From the NCBI GenBank assembly GCA_018881555.1, contig JACAXG010000012.1:6250087-6314086 (forward strand): a stretch of 64,000 nucleotides of DNA, read 5' to 3'. Shown one piece after another: positions 50,194 through 63,600 of the stretch. Numbering within the stretch: the stretch's first letter is position 1; every line of letters starts with the position of its first letter. The stretch comes from Amblyornis subalaris (taxonomy: Eukaryota > Chordata > Aves > Passeriformes > Ptilonorhynchidae). Made by a program: the position numbers and the translations under genes. A model generated the notes under the pieces. The model was given only the letters and a program-made list of their open reading frames with translations, searched no databases and was not told where the DNA came from.

Positions 50194-51335
50194 CTCTTTT
50201 TTTCTCATAAAGTATTTCCAGCTCTTGTTGTCCAATTCTACAATGAAAAAAAGTGGTGTTTGCAAGCTGTTCTTTCTCCCTCACAAGGAAATCAGTAGTT
50301 GAAAATATATTGTTTTGATTTACTGGAGAAAAGTATAATGAGAAGGCAATATCCTTCAGAAAGGAAGGAAGGTAAAAACTGCCCAAACAATCTCACTGTA
50401 AATGGAGATGCACCTGCTAATGTCACCAGAACTCCACAACGGAAAATTGTAAAACTCTGCTCTCTGAAGGACCCTGCCACTGCAAGAACAGCAAAAGCAC
50501 CTGGCACGGCTTACACAAAGGACAAACAAAGCAGCCTTTGCTCCAAAGGTTTATCCTGAGAATCGATACAGCAAACCACCAGAGAAGACAACAAAGGATG
50601 AAATTTTATCTCTGAAAATGAAAGAGGAGGAAACACAAAAACAGATAGATAAAGCATTCAAAAATCAAGAAATTTGCCAGAGCATGTCCTGTATGTCCCT
50701 AAGGAGAGAGAAACAAACCATCTAAAACAAACAAAAGAACAACTTTTAAATATGTTATCTCGAAAACATGAGCAAAACGCCCTCATGGAACGCTGGGAAG
50801 GGAGAGACCTTTCCTCCCTTTAGCTTCTGTGAATAATGCTCTGAGAATGAAGGAGCTGAGCATACACCCTTCCTCCAGCTCAGTGGAGGGCAGGCACAGA
50901 AGCTGAGAATGGCAGAGCCAAGGCAGTGCCTACACGCCTCTGGCTGCAAGAGATGATACAGGGCAGAAAGGACAGGAGTGTGCTGCTGGAATATAGAACA
51001 ACCACACATTGCAGCCTGTGTGTAGCAATGAGGGGACCGGGGGAGGAATTACAGACAACCCAACCTGCTCAGAAATACAGATGTGTGCCCTGCAGTACAA
51101 AATGGTCAAAAGAAGATCCAGAATACTAAACAATGAGCAGCTGCTTTAGAAAGCCAGGCCAATTAGAGGGCTAGCACCTGAAATGATACATTATCATTAA
51201 CAGTTTTCATCTTTCCATTTCCTGTTCTTGTTCCGGTTTTCTGGTTTTTCCCTGCCTAACCCATTTTTTGTGCTACAGTCCCAGCAAGTTGTTGTTACAG
51301 TCCATCCTCCTCCTAAAAAAAAAAAAANCTCTTTT
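50194..51335 (+). pseudogene. Decayed intronless coding remnant with A-tract, possible processed pseudogene
   Basis: Successive plus-strand frames read like one K/E-rich, partly coiled-coil protein broken by frameshifts: 50299-50552 (contains TRTPQRKIVKL and TAYTKDKQSSL), 50549-50722 in the next frame (ENRYSKPPEK, DEILSLKMKEEETQKQID), 50725-50820 back in the first (KEQLLNMLSRKHEQNALM), and about 50826 onward in the third (SVNNALRMKELSIH). No splice sites interrupt the blocks. A run of 13 A residues is at 51315-51327, and CTCTTTT occurs both just before the block (50194-50200) and just after the A-run (51329-51335), as a target-site duplication would. I do not recognise the parent gene. Confidence 0.42.
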
Positions 51336-54300
51336 GCCCTTTGCAGACAGTTTTTTCCATATTTTTAGGTTTCAGCTTAAAATTCCCATACTAAAGTCAA
51401 TGCACTCTTCTATTAGCCAATATGGAGATACATTAAAATAAGAATAATTAACTTCTTCACCTTTAATCATGGCAATAATAAAATTCTCCCAGTGCCACTT
51501 AATCCTCAGATAAGAAGCTACATTTAAGGAAAATTTACACTAAGCTTCTTTTCTTTCATCTAGAAGTAATTCACTTCAGTAGTAATATCAATGCAAAGAA
51601 ATAATTTTAAAATACATGCACCAGTAAAGAAATCAGGTTTCTTTTTCAATATTGAGTACTGACAGACCTTTACAGTTATGCTAAAATCACACGGTTGCAA
51701 TGAAAACAACTTACCCTGAAACTGAGAAAATCCTGCAGCTAGACTAATTAATTAGCTATAATAAAAGAAAAGGGATCATGCAAGTTTTGATGAGGAGAAT
51801 AAGAGCTTTATTTTAAAGAAATTTTCTGCTCCTGGAGGGAAATTAAATATGCTGTTTTGTTTGAAATTAATCTTCAAAACATCTACTTCATGACACATGG
51901 AAAATAAGGAAGTATCAAGAGACCTGCAGGGTGACTTGTCAAACTAATACCCATCCCTCCAAACGTGACAACACAAACCTCCCCGAGGCGGAACTGCAGG
52001 GGAGCCATGAACCAATTAAGACATCTGAAAACATAAGAAACACAAAAACAAAACAAATCCTCAAAAAGATAAGATAAATTTATTGTAAATAGTGACAGCA
52101 GGTATTAGATTTGCATGCTGTATGTCCCGGCCCTGATCTACCAAGCAGTAATACACACATTTAATTTTAAGCAGGTAAAGCATTGCATTTATTTGCTGGG
52201 TAAGACAGAGTTCAACAGCATTGTAAATAAGAGTCAAACCACTGAAGAACTGCCTGCCAGTGGACTTGAGTTACATGGTACTTTGTGAACAGAACCTATG
52301 ATAGCACAGAGATCCCATCACTCAAATTCTGCCCTTGCAGAAAAGAAATGGTTTGCTAGACAGTGTCCTCCATGCCTCCTTTTGCCCTCCCCAAAATTTC
52401 CAAACAAAATGTCTATTATATTTATATTTGTGATGTGCAATCCCCTTTTGTACAAGCAGAGTTTCCAGCTTGCTTGCAATACCCAAATGTCTAAATTATT
52501 AATCAATAAGAAGCGCAGCAGAGGAAGAAGAAATATTTGGTCTTATTAAAGTTCATGGACTTTCTTTAAATGCATAGGTCTCCAGCAATCCAGTGATGGC
52601 AAAATATTGATGTTACAGTAATCTTGGATTTTCAGGTTTTCCAGAGAATATATTAATAAAATTAGTACAGCTACATAATTGAGGAATAGCAGCTCTAAAG
52701 AGTTATGCATATGGTCTACACAGTGCATTGGAATTGACTCAATTAACTAGGCAAAAGAGCTGGGATTGATATACTAACACTGCTTATATGACCCATATAA
52801 GGAGACCCAACAGGGAACATTTTCTTTTTTTTTTTTACTTTAGTATTTTTTGTTACATCTGATTTACTGCATTTGAGGCTTGTTTATATAATCACTAAAG
52901 TATGTATATTCATTTATGTGTCCTGCAAGTGCCAATTTTAAGTACAGCAGGGAGACAAAAATCTTCTATTTGCTTGCTGTGTGCACGGCATATTATACTG
53001 GTAACGAATCAAAGCTTTTAGGCAATTAAAAATGAAAACAAATATCCATGAAAGCTTGCAAGCAAATTAGCTGAAAACCTCAGGGCACAAACAGACACGT
53101 ATTTGCAAACCTACTTATGACATATTAAGACCTGTCACATTTGATTGTTCAATACTACCCCTTACCAGAAGTCACCTGCACCAAAGCTCTGTCATGACTG
53201 TGTGTGAGTGTTCACAGAACAATTCAGTGCCAAGTTGGGTTGATTAAGGCAGATGTCTTAAATCTGCGCTCGTCTTGGACCTCACTGCAGTCCACAGAAT
53301 TTAGATATCCAGATACCTTGTTAGGCACATCTATTTTTAAGTTTACTTTGAATGTGATCTTTCACTCAATTTAGAATCATGGTATCATTCATTAGATTCA
53401 GTGAACCAAACAACCCGAAAAATTCTAGGAGATGGAGAGATAGCAAAAAAATAATAATTGCAGAGATATGTAATAAATGAGAGATGTGTTACGGATAATC
53501 TGAACAAAAAGAACTACAGATGAAAACTTGCTACTGCATCACAATTAGAAAAACAGAAGAAGATAAAGAGTATTTCTTGAGCAGCTGGACCTGGAAAGAG
53601 GATTTAGAACCAAGGTTTAAAGTGTTGAAAACAAAGACAGACAGCAATCAATCAAGAAGAAACCAAATGTTCAGCAGAAAGTGTGTTGCATGTCAGTGAA
53701 GGAAATGAAGCAAGAGAGTGGTTCAAGGTAGGGTGATTAAAGGAACATCTTGACCTGCTTCGTAAGACACATTCTCAGCTGGCAGTTGCATGCTACATCT
53801 TTCTCCAGGTATGTTTAAATTGGTCAGCAGAAATTCACTGGTAATTTAAGCTGTTTCATACACAGGGAACAAAACAGATGTAGAAGGAGCAAAGAATGGG
53901 AAGTATAGGATAGTTTTGAGATTTTCATCAGTCTTCCCTCCCCTTAAAAGCGACTCTTTTATAACTTTTTAGTATTTAATTGTAGTACTTCAGGGAAAAA
54001 AAAAAAGGGATTATAGAGAACTGCTGACAACTGGACTAAATTTTCTGAAAACAGCAATTGTACATGTCTCATACAGTGTCACAGGGCGATCAGCACAACC
54101 AAATAAAATAGAGATTACAGATTTTTAAGGTTTGGTGACTTTCAATTTCTTTATTTAGAATGAATTGGCAAAGTAGTATTGAAAAGCATTAGTTGAAATT
54201 GAGGAGGAATATTCATGAAACAAACAATAGCTTTTAGGAACTCCTAAGGAAAAAATTTGGCTACAAAACTAATGTGCTAAGTTCTGCAAAGAGAGGAAAG

Positions 54301-56600
54301 CGATCTAGAACTGGCAGCAGCATTGAAATAAGAGGGACTGAAAGTGCCACAGAGAATCACAAGGATATTGTTGTACTTCATAACATGAGATTGCTACCTA
54401 ACAATGTCAAAAAGGGCAAGACTGCCCCCATAGTGAAGAACAAACAGTTGTAGAATAAATGCAGATGTTCCAGGCTAGTTCTGCTCCTTTTATCAGAGCC
54501 CATTGCCTATTTTATCACATTTCATATGTATTCAATTCATTCTTTAGGAGCTATTATACTTTTGATAGTCATGCATGGAAGAGGTAGTGGTAAGGTAAAA
54601 GCCATTTGAACACAAAAGCTGTGGTTAACTGTGAAAAACGGTAACTGCCAAGTTATTGGTGTTTGCATGTACCTAGAGAAAGACAGAATACAGAATACAA
54701 AAGAATAGGAAATAGGAAATCTCGATTTGGCAAAGCATTTGCCAGTTTATCACACTGAACTACATCAGCTGTAAAGAAAATAACTAATCCATGGTGGAAA
54801 GATGTCTAGATAAAGACAAGATGAAATAAAGTTATTTCAGATAATTATTGTCTAAAAGAGGTTATTTCAAGCAATCATTTGAGCTACTCCACAAAGAAAA
54901 TGAGAAAATCATTCCCTCTTGCTAAACATTACTTACCCAAGGACCTCAGCAACAAGAAAATGTTGCTTGATATTTATAAAATATTATAACAGAGCAGATG
55001 CCAGCAGAGAAAAAAAGTCTCTTCATCTCAAAATAAAGAGATAAACTTGGGAATCTACCCTGACTGTAGCTATTTTTACTGTACAGAAGCTTTCCACTAG
55101 TAGCTGTCCCAAAGAGGTGGAATCAAATCATCCCACCCCACATGGGATCCCTTTCAAACCTGAATTGCAAATCTGAGCTTTCAGGACAAAATGGCAAAGA
55201 CACCCTCTTTGAGACAAAACTGCATCATAACCCCAGGTATCTCCTGTACTTTTGATGCAGTTCTGTACATGCTGGAATATGCACAATAATATCTGATTCA
55301 TAATTAATCTATTCAAACCTCTGCTTGGTTAGTCTATTCAAACCTCAAACTTCAGGGAATTGCTACGGAACTTGAAACCTGAGGGCAGTTGAACAGGCTC
55401 TTTCTTAACATATCCTGCATTTTAACCTTAATTTCAGCAAGATGTATTCCAGATTTTGGCTTTTAAATACCTTAAAAGTTGATTAAAGTGCAGTATCAAA
55501 TTGATGCGAAAAACTGGCAGCACATTTTAACACTAGTTCAGCAGTCTAGAATGCAAAAAGATTGATGACAAGAAAAAGCCTCTGCTAACAATCAGATGTT
55601 TGGTATCACTTAAGAGTGTTCAATATCACTGGAACATGCAAGTTCAAACAAAGTATAGAGGTAAAGTTAAGGTTTTGAAATTGTCCTGACACAATACCTC
55701 TCTGTCAAGCTTTTCATATCAACGCATGATTTGTTCTCAATGTCTATCCAGACATTTTCCAAACAAAATTCAGGAGAGGAATATTTCAATTCAATTTTAA
55801 AAAGCAANTAAAATGTTGAATTTTCAAATAAATACAGACAATTTTCTTTCTTAAAGGTCGCAAATATTAGACTGCTTAGTATGACAGGTTCCACATCACT
55901 TTCAAAAGCAATGGTATCATTGAAGCATGTCTTTACAAAACACTGTTTACTTTTATTTTACAGATAGAGTAATAAATGATACTAAGAAAGAACCAAAACT
56001 GTTTCTAAATCGTTCCAGTGTTCAATTATTCTTTTTACTAACAAACATGTGCCTCACTTCCATCTGGTTTAGCTCCAACTTCTACTAATAGGATCTTTTT
56101 CCATTTTCATCTCTTGCCTCATAAATCCTCTCCGTGATACATTGCTTCCTCTTTTCCATACCCTAGAGATCATATTCCAATCACCATATAATCTTGATGA
56201 TAAACTAAAAAAAAAATCGGAGTTCCTAATTCTCCAACAAAAAGGTACATGCATCATACTTTTACAAGATCAAAACAATTTTCAATGCCATAACCCCTTT
56301 GTGAAATTTGCCTGAGTGTCCCAGCTGAGCTCTCAAATAGCTCTATTTTCTGTGCCACCACACAGCAGAAAAGTGTCTGTGAAGTTTTCTATGAATTTCA
56401 AGCCACACACATAATTACCAATAGAGACAGAAAAAGAAGTGCGGTGTTTGTGTTCTAATCTAACAGCTAGTTTTATCAAACATCACTTGGCAATATGGCC
56501 TTTTTGTGCTGGGGTTTTTCTGCTTTGTTTAAAAGTGACTGTACATTAGGATATGAAAAATATTTACTATCCTGTGGTCTAAAATGAGAGGAGGAAAATA
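51336..56600. other. Intergenic flank, no gene recognised
   Basis: AT-rich. Contains an A-run at 53996-54006 and a 14-base direct repeat TCTATTCAAACCTC (55308-55321 and 55333-55346). No transposon or exon recognised. Confidence 0.45.
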
Positions 56601-56606
56601 TGACAT

Positions 56607-57660
56607 ACTGGCTTTGCATAGCAAGATTTTTGTAATAGGGGGGCTACAGCCATGGCTTGCTAGAAGCTTCCCTTCCCCTACATCCAATGAAGGCAACACC
56701 AGATAGCTCCAAGTGGGACCTATGAGCAGCAGTGGCAGCGCCTCTGGGATAACAGGTTTAAAAACAGGGAAAAAGTCATTGAGCAGCAGAAAATTGCAGC
56801 CAGAGAAGAGAGGAGTGAGAACACGTCAGAGAAACAATCCTGAAGATACCCAGGCCAGCGCAGAAGGAGGGGGAGAAGCTGCTTCAGGTGAGATTCCCCT
56901 GCAGCCCCTGGAGCAGACCATGGTGAAGCAGCTGTGCCCCTGCAGCCCCTGGAGGTCCACAGAGAGGCAGACATCCACCTGCATCCCCAGAAGGGGCCCT
57001 ATGCTGGAGCCAGATGGGTGCCCAAAGAGGCTGTGAGCCCATGGGAAGCCCATGCTGAAGCAGGCAGGACCTGTGTCCTCATGGAGAGAGGAGCCCACTG
57101 GAGCAGGCTTGCTGGTAAGACCTGTGGCCCAGTGAGGGAACCACACTGGAGCAGGCCGTTCCTGAAGGACTGCACCCCATGGAAGGGACACATGCTGGAG
57201 AAGTTAGTGAAGAACTGCAGCCCGTGGGGAGCACTCATGTTGGAGAAGTTCACGGAGGAACCCATGATGGAGAGGAGAAGGACTTCTCTCCCTGAGGAGG
57301 AAGCAGTGGTGATGAACAGACTGTAACCCTCATCCCTCTGCACCACTGAGGAGTGGGAAGGTTGTAGAGAATTGGGAATAAAAGTTAAACCCAGGAAGGA
57401 GGGAGGGATATGAGGAGGGTGCTTTTTTAAAATTTGGGTTTACTTCTCGTTATTCTACTCTGATTTGATTGGTAAAAAACTCAATCAATTTTCCCAAGTC
57501 TGTTTTGCCCATGATGGTAATTGCTGAGTGATCTCCCCCTGCCCTTATCTCAATCCACGAGCCTTTCAATATGTTTTCTCTTCCCTGACCAGCTGAGGAG
57601 GGGAGTAATAGAGTAGCTTTGGAGAACACCTGGTGACCAGCCCAGGTCAAAACCACCACA
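56607..57660. mobile_element. Solo LTR of an avian endogenous retrovirus-like element
   Basis: GC-rich block in AT-rich DNA. The right end reads GGTCAAAACCACCACA, which in reverse is the TGTGGTGGTTTTGACC start seen in a common avian LTR repeat; the left end (CTTTGCATAGCAAG, then a G-run and GGCTACAG) fits its other end. GACAT occurs at 56602-56606 and 57661-57665 and may be the target-site duplication. AATAAA lies at 57377-57382 on the plus strand. Positions 56905-57290 hold a degenerate tandem array. No gag, pol or env flanks it, so it is a solo LTR. The long open frames on both strands here are products of the GC-rich repeat, not genes. Family name and transcriptional orientation are uncertain. 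Confidence 0.68.
56905..57290 (+). repeat. Degenerate ~47-base tandem repeat inside the LTR
   Basis: The motif CTGGAGCAGG and variants (CTGAAGCAGG, CTGGAGAAG, TTGGAGAAG) recurs at 57004, 57055, 57099, 57146, 57195 and 57240, spaced 44-51 bases, each followed by a CCCATGGAAGG- or CCCGTGGGGAG-like segment. Confidence 0.75.
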
Positions 57661-57665
57661 GACAT

Positions 57666-60199
57666 TTAGTAAGTCCTATTTTAACACATCAACATTCATT
57701 AGAAGTTCCAGTAGACATGAAAAAAAGTTTTGCAGTTCACATGTAACATTTTTTTTTTGTCTGGTATAAAATGTTAAATAATATATTTTTATTTCATGCT
57801 ACAAAATCTCCAAATGTAGCCCATCTGAGGACTAACAGGATTTCCTCATGGCTATATACCTTCCTCAAAAATTTGAAGGAAAGACATCAAAGAGCAGTTC
57901 ACTTACCTTTCATATAGAGCAAATCTTTGGTGAGTCCATACTGATTTTAATAAATCTGTAAATTTGGATGTTCTGCTTTGAGTTTTTGCTTGAAAAAGAG
58001 GTAATATAGCTTGGGCAGTTCCATCGTTTCCATAAAGTGTGATTCAGCACCCACAGAAATCATAACATTGATTTTTTGCTCTTTTTAGCAAGAAAAAAAT
58101 AAAAAGCTATTGATCACTTCTAGCATGCTCTTTTAATTCAGACTCCTTGCCACTCCATCATGATGCTTTTGTTTCATTTTGCATTCCAAAAATCTTCCCA
58201 GAACATGAATTATATATTGTATCTGGTCCTCAAATTTGGAAAACATTGATTTGTCCCTGTGGACTATCTTAAACTGAAATCTGTTTATTGTTGTAGTGTT
58301 AGAAGATAGCTCTATTCCTGAACTCTGATCAGTCATTATAGAGTTTAAAATCTGTCTGAATTATTAATCATAGAATCTTAGAAATTATGCTTTTCTACAG
58401 TTATGCAACTAAGCTTTCAGTGAAAGACTGCATTTCATAGAGAAGTAAATTTATTTTGCAAAAACATTAGATATATTCAAAAAGTTTGAATTGTATTCTC
58501 TGAAGATAGAAGCATACTACTGAATGTAACTAAGGCTAAACAATGCAGTTCTATGAATAAAATGCTGACTTGGGAGATTTTTAGGAGGAAGCCTAAACCT
58601 CTCAAATTACCAAGTTTTCCTTTTCTGTCAACAGTACTGGTATTTAAAAATTACACAGTTCAGGAGTGAGACTGTCACTGGGACATTGCAAGCAGTTTAT
58701 GAGTCCTCATGACATGTTAAAAGACAGGTATCCGAGGTGGCTCTGTTGGTGACACAGGACCCTAAGCAACAATGCTTTCCAGCACAATCCAGTTGGGTAA
58801 AGTATTATTCCTTCTCTCATTCAACTGACAAGTAAAGGATTTCTCCACAAACTCTGCTTTCCAGTTACAGAAGGGCTTACAGTCAGAGGTAGGAAGGTTA
58901 CACTGCCAACTCACTCAGAAAAAACAAGACCACTTCTGGGGTCAAAATGTGAGCTGCAGCAGAGAATAAAATAAAGCAGGGGAAAAAACCTGCCCTGTGC
59001 TGATGTCCAGTGCTAAAATCTTGCTCAAATGTTGTGCAAATGGCATGGTCAGAGTAAAATTTCCTCACCATGAACTTTGCTGTGAGATGGCATCTTTGCA
59101 AACCAGTTAAAACTTGACCAAGTTGTGTGACTAACAAGTTCTGAAGAGGAAAGAGCTTTTGGGGCTAGAGAGGCTGATTGCTGTAGTGCTGCTAAAATTA
59201 GCTGAGGTTTACACAATTCTTATGTACACAAGAACGCTTTTTTTAGTATAAAACTTTCCCTGTCTTTTGAAAGACTTGATAAAGAAGACCAGAGAAATTA
59301 AGAGGTAGTGGATAACAATTTCTAATACAGTTTTAATACATACTAACCTTGTCTAAAAAAGCAGCTAGAAGTTGTCTGAAAACTTTTTACCTGATGTTCT
59401 GAATTTCATAACTAACTTGTGTTGGTGTGGGAAGCTATATTAAACCATGAGGCAAACAGAAGGAAAACAGATAAACAAGCAGAAGTATAACTTATCCAAA
59501 TACTATGATAAGTAAATAAGACAAAAAAGTAGCAGCGCAAGTGTAAGAACAGAACAAGACAAAGATTTCATCTTACACTTGTCTTCAGAAGTCAGACCAA
59601 CATTGTTTCAGCTTTTCTAAGAGAGTGAAACAGTATTCATGTACCACTTCTGAGATCAAAGAGATTAACGACTTTAGGAAACCTAACAAATATTTTTCTA
59701 GCATCAGCCACATACTGCTTGATATTTTTCAGACCAGAAAGCGACATTATGGCTAATTTGTACCTCCTTATTTCAGCATTATACACCAGAATCCTCACAT
59801 GTCAATATCCAACGGAAGCAAGAGACTAAAGCTACATAGGTGCAACCTAGTCAACCTGGTCTTCTGCAAGAATGGCAAACCTACTCCCTCTGCCTTCTCT
59901 GACTGGTCTCAGCCAAGAAATTCTCCCAGTATTCTATAGCTAATAGCACCAGTGAAAGAGGTGCAAACATAGGTGAACATATGATCTGGAAAAGAAGGGA
60001 TGGTAAAGATTCCCAAGTATCTTCTTTGGAAAGCATTTAAAAATAATAGAAAATAGCATTTTATTTTTCCATGGGATGGCTTGTCCTGAGGTTTTCCAAG
60101 TCCCTAAACCTTCTAGCACACACTGTGGGAGTGAAGCAGTACTTGCTGTAGACAGATAGAGGGAAGGAATCAATTAATTTGGACATAAGAGAATCCATG
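57666..60199. other. Intergenic flank, no gene recognised
   Basis: AT-rich, no repeat family recognised. AATCATAGAATCTTAG at about 58366 resembles a CR1 tail but has no CR1 sequence beside it. Confidence 0.45.
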
Positions 60200-60660
60200 A
60201 GACCTGATTGGAGGCATGCAAAGGTGCTGAAGCAGCCAGACAAGGTCCTTGTGAGGCTGCTCTCTGTCTATGAAATACTATCTATGAAATACTAAGGAAA
60301 CTGGAGAGCCCACAGTAGAGAAGGCTCCCCAGCTATAGCTACCTAGTCAAAGGATAGAGGGCAGATGGAGGCAGATACTTCTTAAAGATGCACATCTATA
60401 AGACAAGAGGCAATAGGCAAGTAGAAACGTGAGAAATTCCAGCATTTGGGGGAAAAATTACCACTAGAAATGCCAATATTTTGAAAAGAATTTTCATCAT
60501 GAGAGTAGTTAAGTACTGGAAGAGGTAGCACAGAGGGGCTGTGGAATTACCATCCCAGGGGGTGTTTAAGGCTCAGTTGGACACACTCCGAAGTATCTTC
60601 ATCATGTTTGACAACAAGATGTCCAGAGCTCCCTTCCCGCTAAAACTGGGGCTCTAGGAT
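60200..60660 (+). mobile_element. CR1 LINE remnant, heavily decayed
   Basis: The right half matches the end of CR1 ORF2 and 3' UTR (ACAAGAGGCAATAGG, GAATTTTCATCATGAGAGTA, AGTACTGGAAGAGGTAGC, GGGGTGTTTAAGGCTCAG). The left part (GACAAGGTCCTTGTGAGGC) may be an earlier reverse transcriptase segment brought close by an internal deletion. A 14-base tandem duplication (TCTATGAAATACTA, 60267-60294) breaks the frame. The usual ATTCTATG tail is lost apart from CTAGGATTCTAAC. Confidence 0.75.
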
Positions 60661-63600
60661 TCTAACATCCACCAAAGTACTGCCACCATGGAGAAAGCTC
60701 ACTCCAGTAAATTAGCACTTTTCATTTCCGATTACTTGAATNTTCTTTTTAAAGAAGTACTTGAAATTTGAACACTTCATTCACATTGTTTCCAGCAGCA
60801 GGATATAGAAAATACAATTTACCTGCAGAATTCATTGCTGCAGGATGCAATAGATTTAATTATGTTATTAAGATTTTTAGCAGATTAAGTATAAAAATAA
60901 TTACAACCGTTATTAATGTCACATAAGATACAAATAAAAAGGCTAGCAATTCTCAGGCTCTAGTCAGACCATAAGCATATCACCACATGGAACAAAAGCA
61001 AAATTACCTTGTTACAATAATACAAAATCCTGGCCAGGTATTTCTAATACACAATACTATCATAGACAGAAAATTGAATTATTTAACTATTTTCCTACAT
61101 GTTACATACTGGCTATAATAGTAAAGGAATTGAAGAACTATTTTGTGAATTTGATTTTTCTAGATAAGTAACAGACAATACTGCACACCAGAAATTATTT
61201 CTTTGCCTTTCCCTTTACTCATTCCTACAAAATAGAAAAGAACAATTATGACAGTATGCAAAAGACTGACAAAATATTGAATATTTTACTACTTACAAAT
61301 TATTGTTGAAACGTGTCTACTAAATCGATGGTTTTGTATGCAGAGGTACTACAAAATAGATTTAAAATGTTTTATTCAATAATCAAAAATATTCAGCCCA
61401 AACAAAGGCTGAAAACATTAAAAGGCAAAAGCCTGGAAGAATTATCTGCTTTGTTTTAAAAACACAATTAAAATGAAGAGACGTTAGCAAATTTAATCTG
61501 CTATAGCTGACATCATTCCTGGGCATCGATTCAAACTCCAAATTTAATTTCGGTGAAGCTTTAGTAAAAGTAATGCCTTCTGCAGATTCAGAGCCATCTG
61601 ACTGAAGTTATCTACTGGTGACAATAAAAAGTAACTTAACCAAATATGGTTTCTGTAAACAATTCTAAGGATAGAAAAAATATATGTTAAATTGGCTTGG
61701 GACAACATTCTGTTGGACATTGCTTACTATTAGCACAGTTTGTGCCCTTCCAAGTAACTATCAGCATAAACTTCAAAGTTATTTTGCATGCTTTTTTTTT
61801 TTTTTTTTTAGACACATGCTTTGTGTCAAAATTTGATGACTTTGCTGAGGTGAAAAGGTACTTACTACTGAAGAGAGATGTATGACATGATAAGCAAAGC
61901 ACAGAATAGAGAAAAAGAAAATCCAAGCTGGGGAAACTCTCTGCCAAGGCCTACCTCCATGACATTTAGCAACATTTTAAATTTGTGACAACTGTAAAAG
62001 GAAGATTCATCACTTTGATCATGCCAAGATAGAAACTTCTTACCCAAAAAACTGTCTTCAAAAAAAAGTATTATTATATAAAAAGTATTCTACTACTTTT
62101 TATGATAGATATCAAAGTGTACTTCGTTTATCTCTGTTACTGACTTCACAAAATTGGCAGGAAATTGCATGAGTTGAAGCTTTCCTGGGAAAATCTTAGG
62201 TTCCAAATTCACTCAGAAAAATTATCTGAAAGTACATTTGGCAGAGGCTTCTATAATCTCACAAAAGACCACACTGGAATTTGCTGGGGATTGACAGAGC
62301 TCCAATCACATATATTTGCATATGCAAAAAATACTACTTGCATGAAAAAAAATTGCATTTCTTCCTACAGACTGATATTTAGCCAAATCAATTAAATACT
62401 AACTTACATAACAGTTCATTAATCCTCATTAGTGTGCATTTGTATAGTTCCTATGATATCTATTTGTAAGTATCTGAAAGGGTAAATACTTTTCAGTTTT
62501 AATGAAACATACACATCCTCTATTATTTTCTTTTTTTTTTAATTACAGCATTTAAAAACATGCCCATGAAAGTGCCAAGCACAAGATACTAAAATCCTTC
62601 TCCATTGCCTTCTCAGTTCCTCATCTCCTTCCTTCATAAGAATAAGTGCTAAACAAATAAGTACACCCCAAAATAAAACTTTGAAGATAAAATCCTTTTC
62701 CAGGAAGTTTTTTGAAAATACTTTCTTACTCCTTAAACTAGAAGATTAGAGACCATGCAAAGAAAAAAACCCAAGCTTTGTTAACTCAGAGCATCAGGTT
62801 CTTCAACACATCCACGGCCTTTGAGCTGATCACTGAAAAAAAAAATCTCATCGGTGAAAAATCTACTTACATATGTTTCCTTAGTTTTACATTGTTAATC
62901 AATAAATACCTTAAAATTAAATTTTTATTTGTAAGAATACCATGCCTAACTATATACTACAATATGGTATTTTAGAAGAAAACATCTGAAAGATACAATA
63001 ATAGATACATTCATTCTTTGTGGACTATGAATATGCCCTGTGTTAAAGTCATTGAACATAAACTGAGTACTGAGAAGGCAAACACAGTTCTTACTTGTCT
63101 TTACAGAATCAATGTAATCTCTCAACATTGCCATCCACGATTTCTAGCAGATAAAAGCAATTCTTCCCATACTACAACAAATTCCTAAATAATCTGGCTC
63201 TTCTATCTTGATACATTATGTATTCCTTGTTACCTTACCAACAGCTGTAACAATGTGAGTGGGTTTTTTGTCTGGTTTTCTGTGGGTTTGTTGGTGCATT
63301 TTGGTTGAGATGTTGTCTCTGGTTCTTTAGATTTTTTTGCGGGGGGAGGGTGGATGACTTTTTTTAAAAGAAGGAGAAGAAAAGGAAGATAAAACAAACA
63401 GTTTTAGATTTCCTAAGGAAATCATGAAAGTTAGGAAGATGAGAGTTGAGACTGAGTTTCAAAAGCAAGCCTGATCTGCTTGGTCAGAACTGTTCTGTAA
63501 AGTGGGTTATAGTCTTGCTGAATGCAAATAAATCCCAGAAAGTCGTCTTCCAAATTACTTTTTCAGACATCAAAGCCCAACCATGTCAGACATAAAACAA

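Noticed and set aside
56713..57346. Overlapping 100-130 codon frames on both strands
   Set aside because: They come from the GC-rich tandem array inside the LTR; no protein family is recognisable and both strands are equally open.
58366..58386. AATCATAGAATCTTAG resembling a CR1 tail
   Set aside because: Too short, with no CR1 3' UTR next to it.
63255..63400. G/T-rich stretch followed by a purine run, possible G-quadruplex
   Set aside because: Low-complexity sequence with poorly spaced G-runs; no context to suggest a role.
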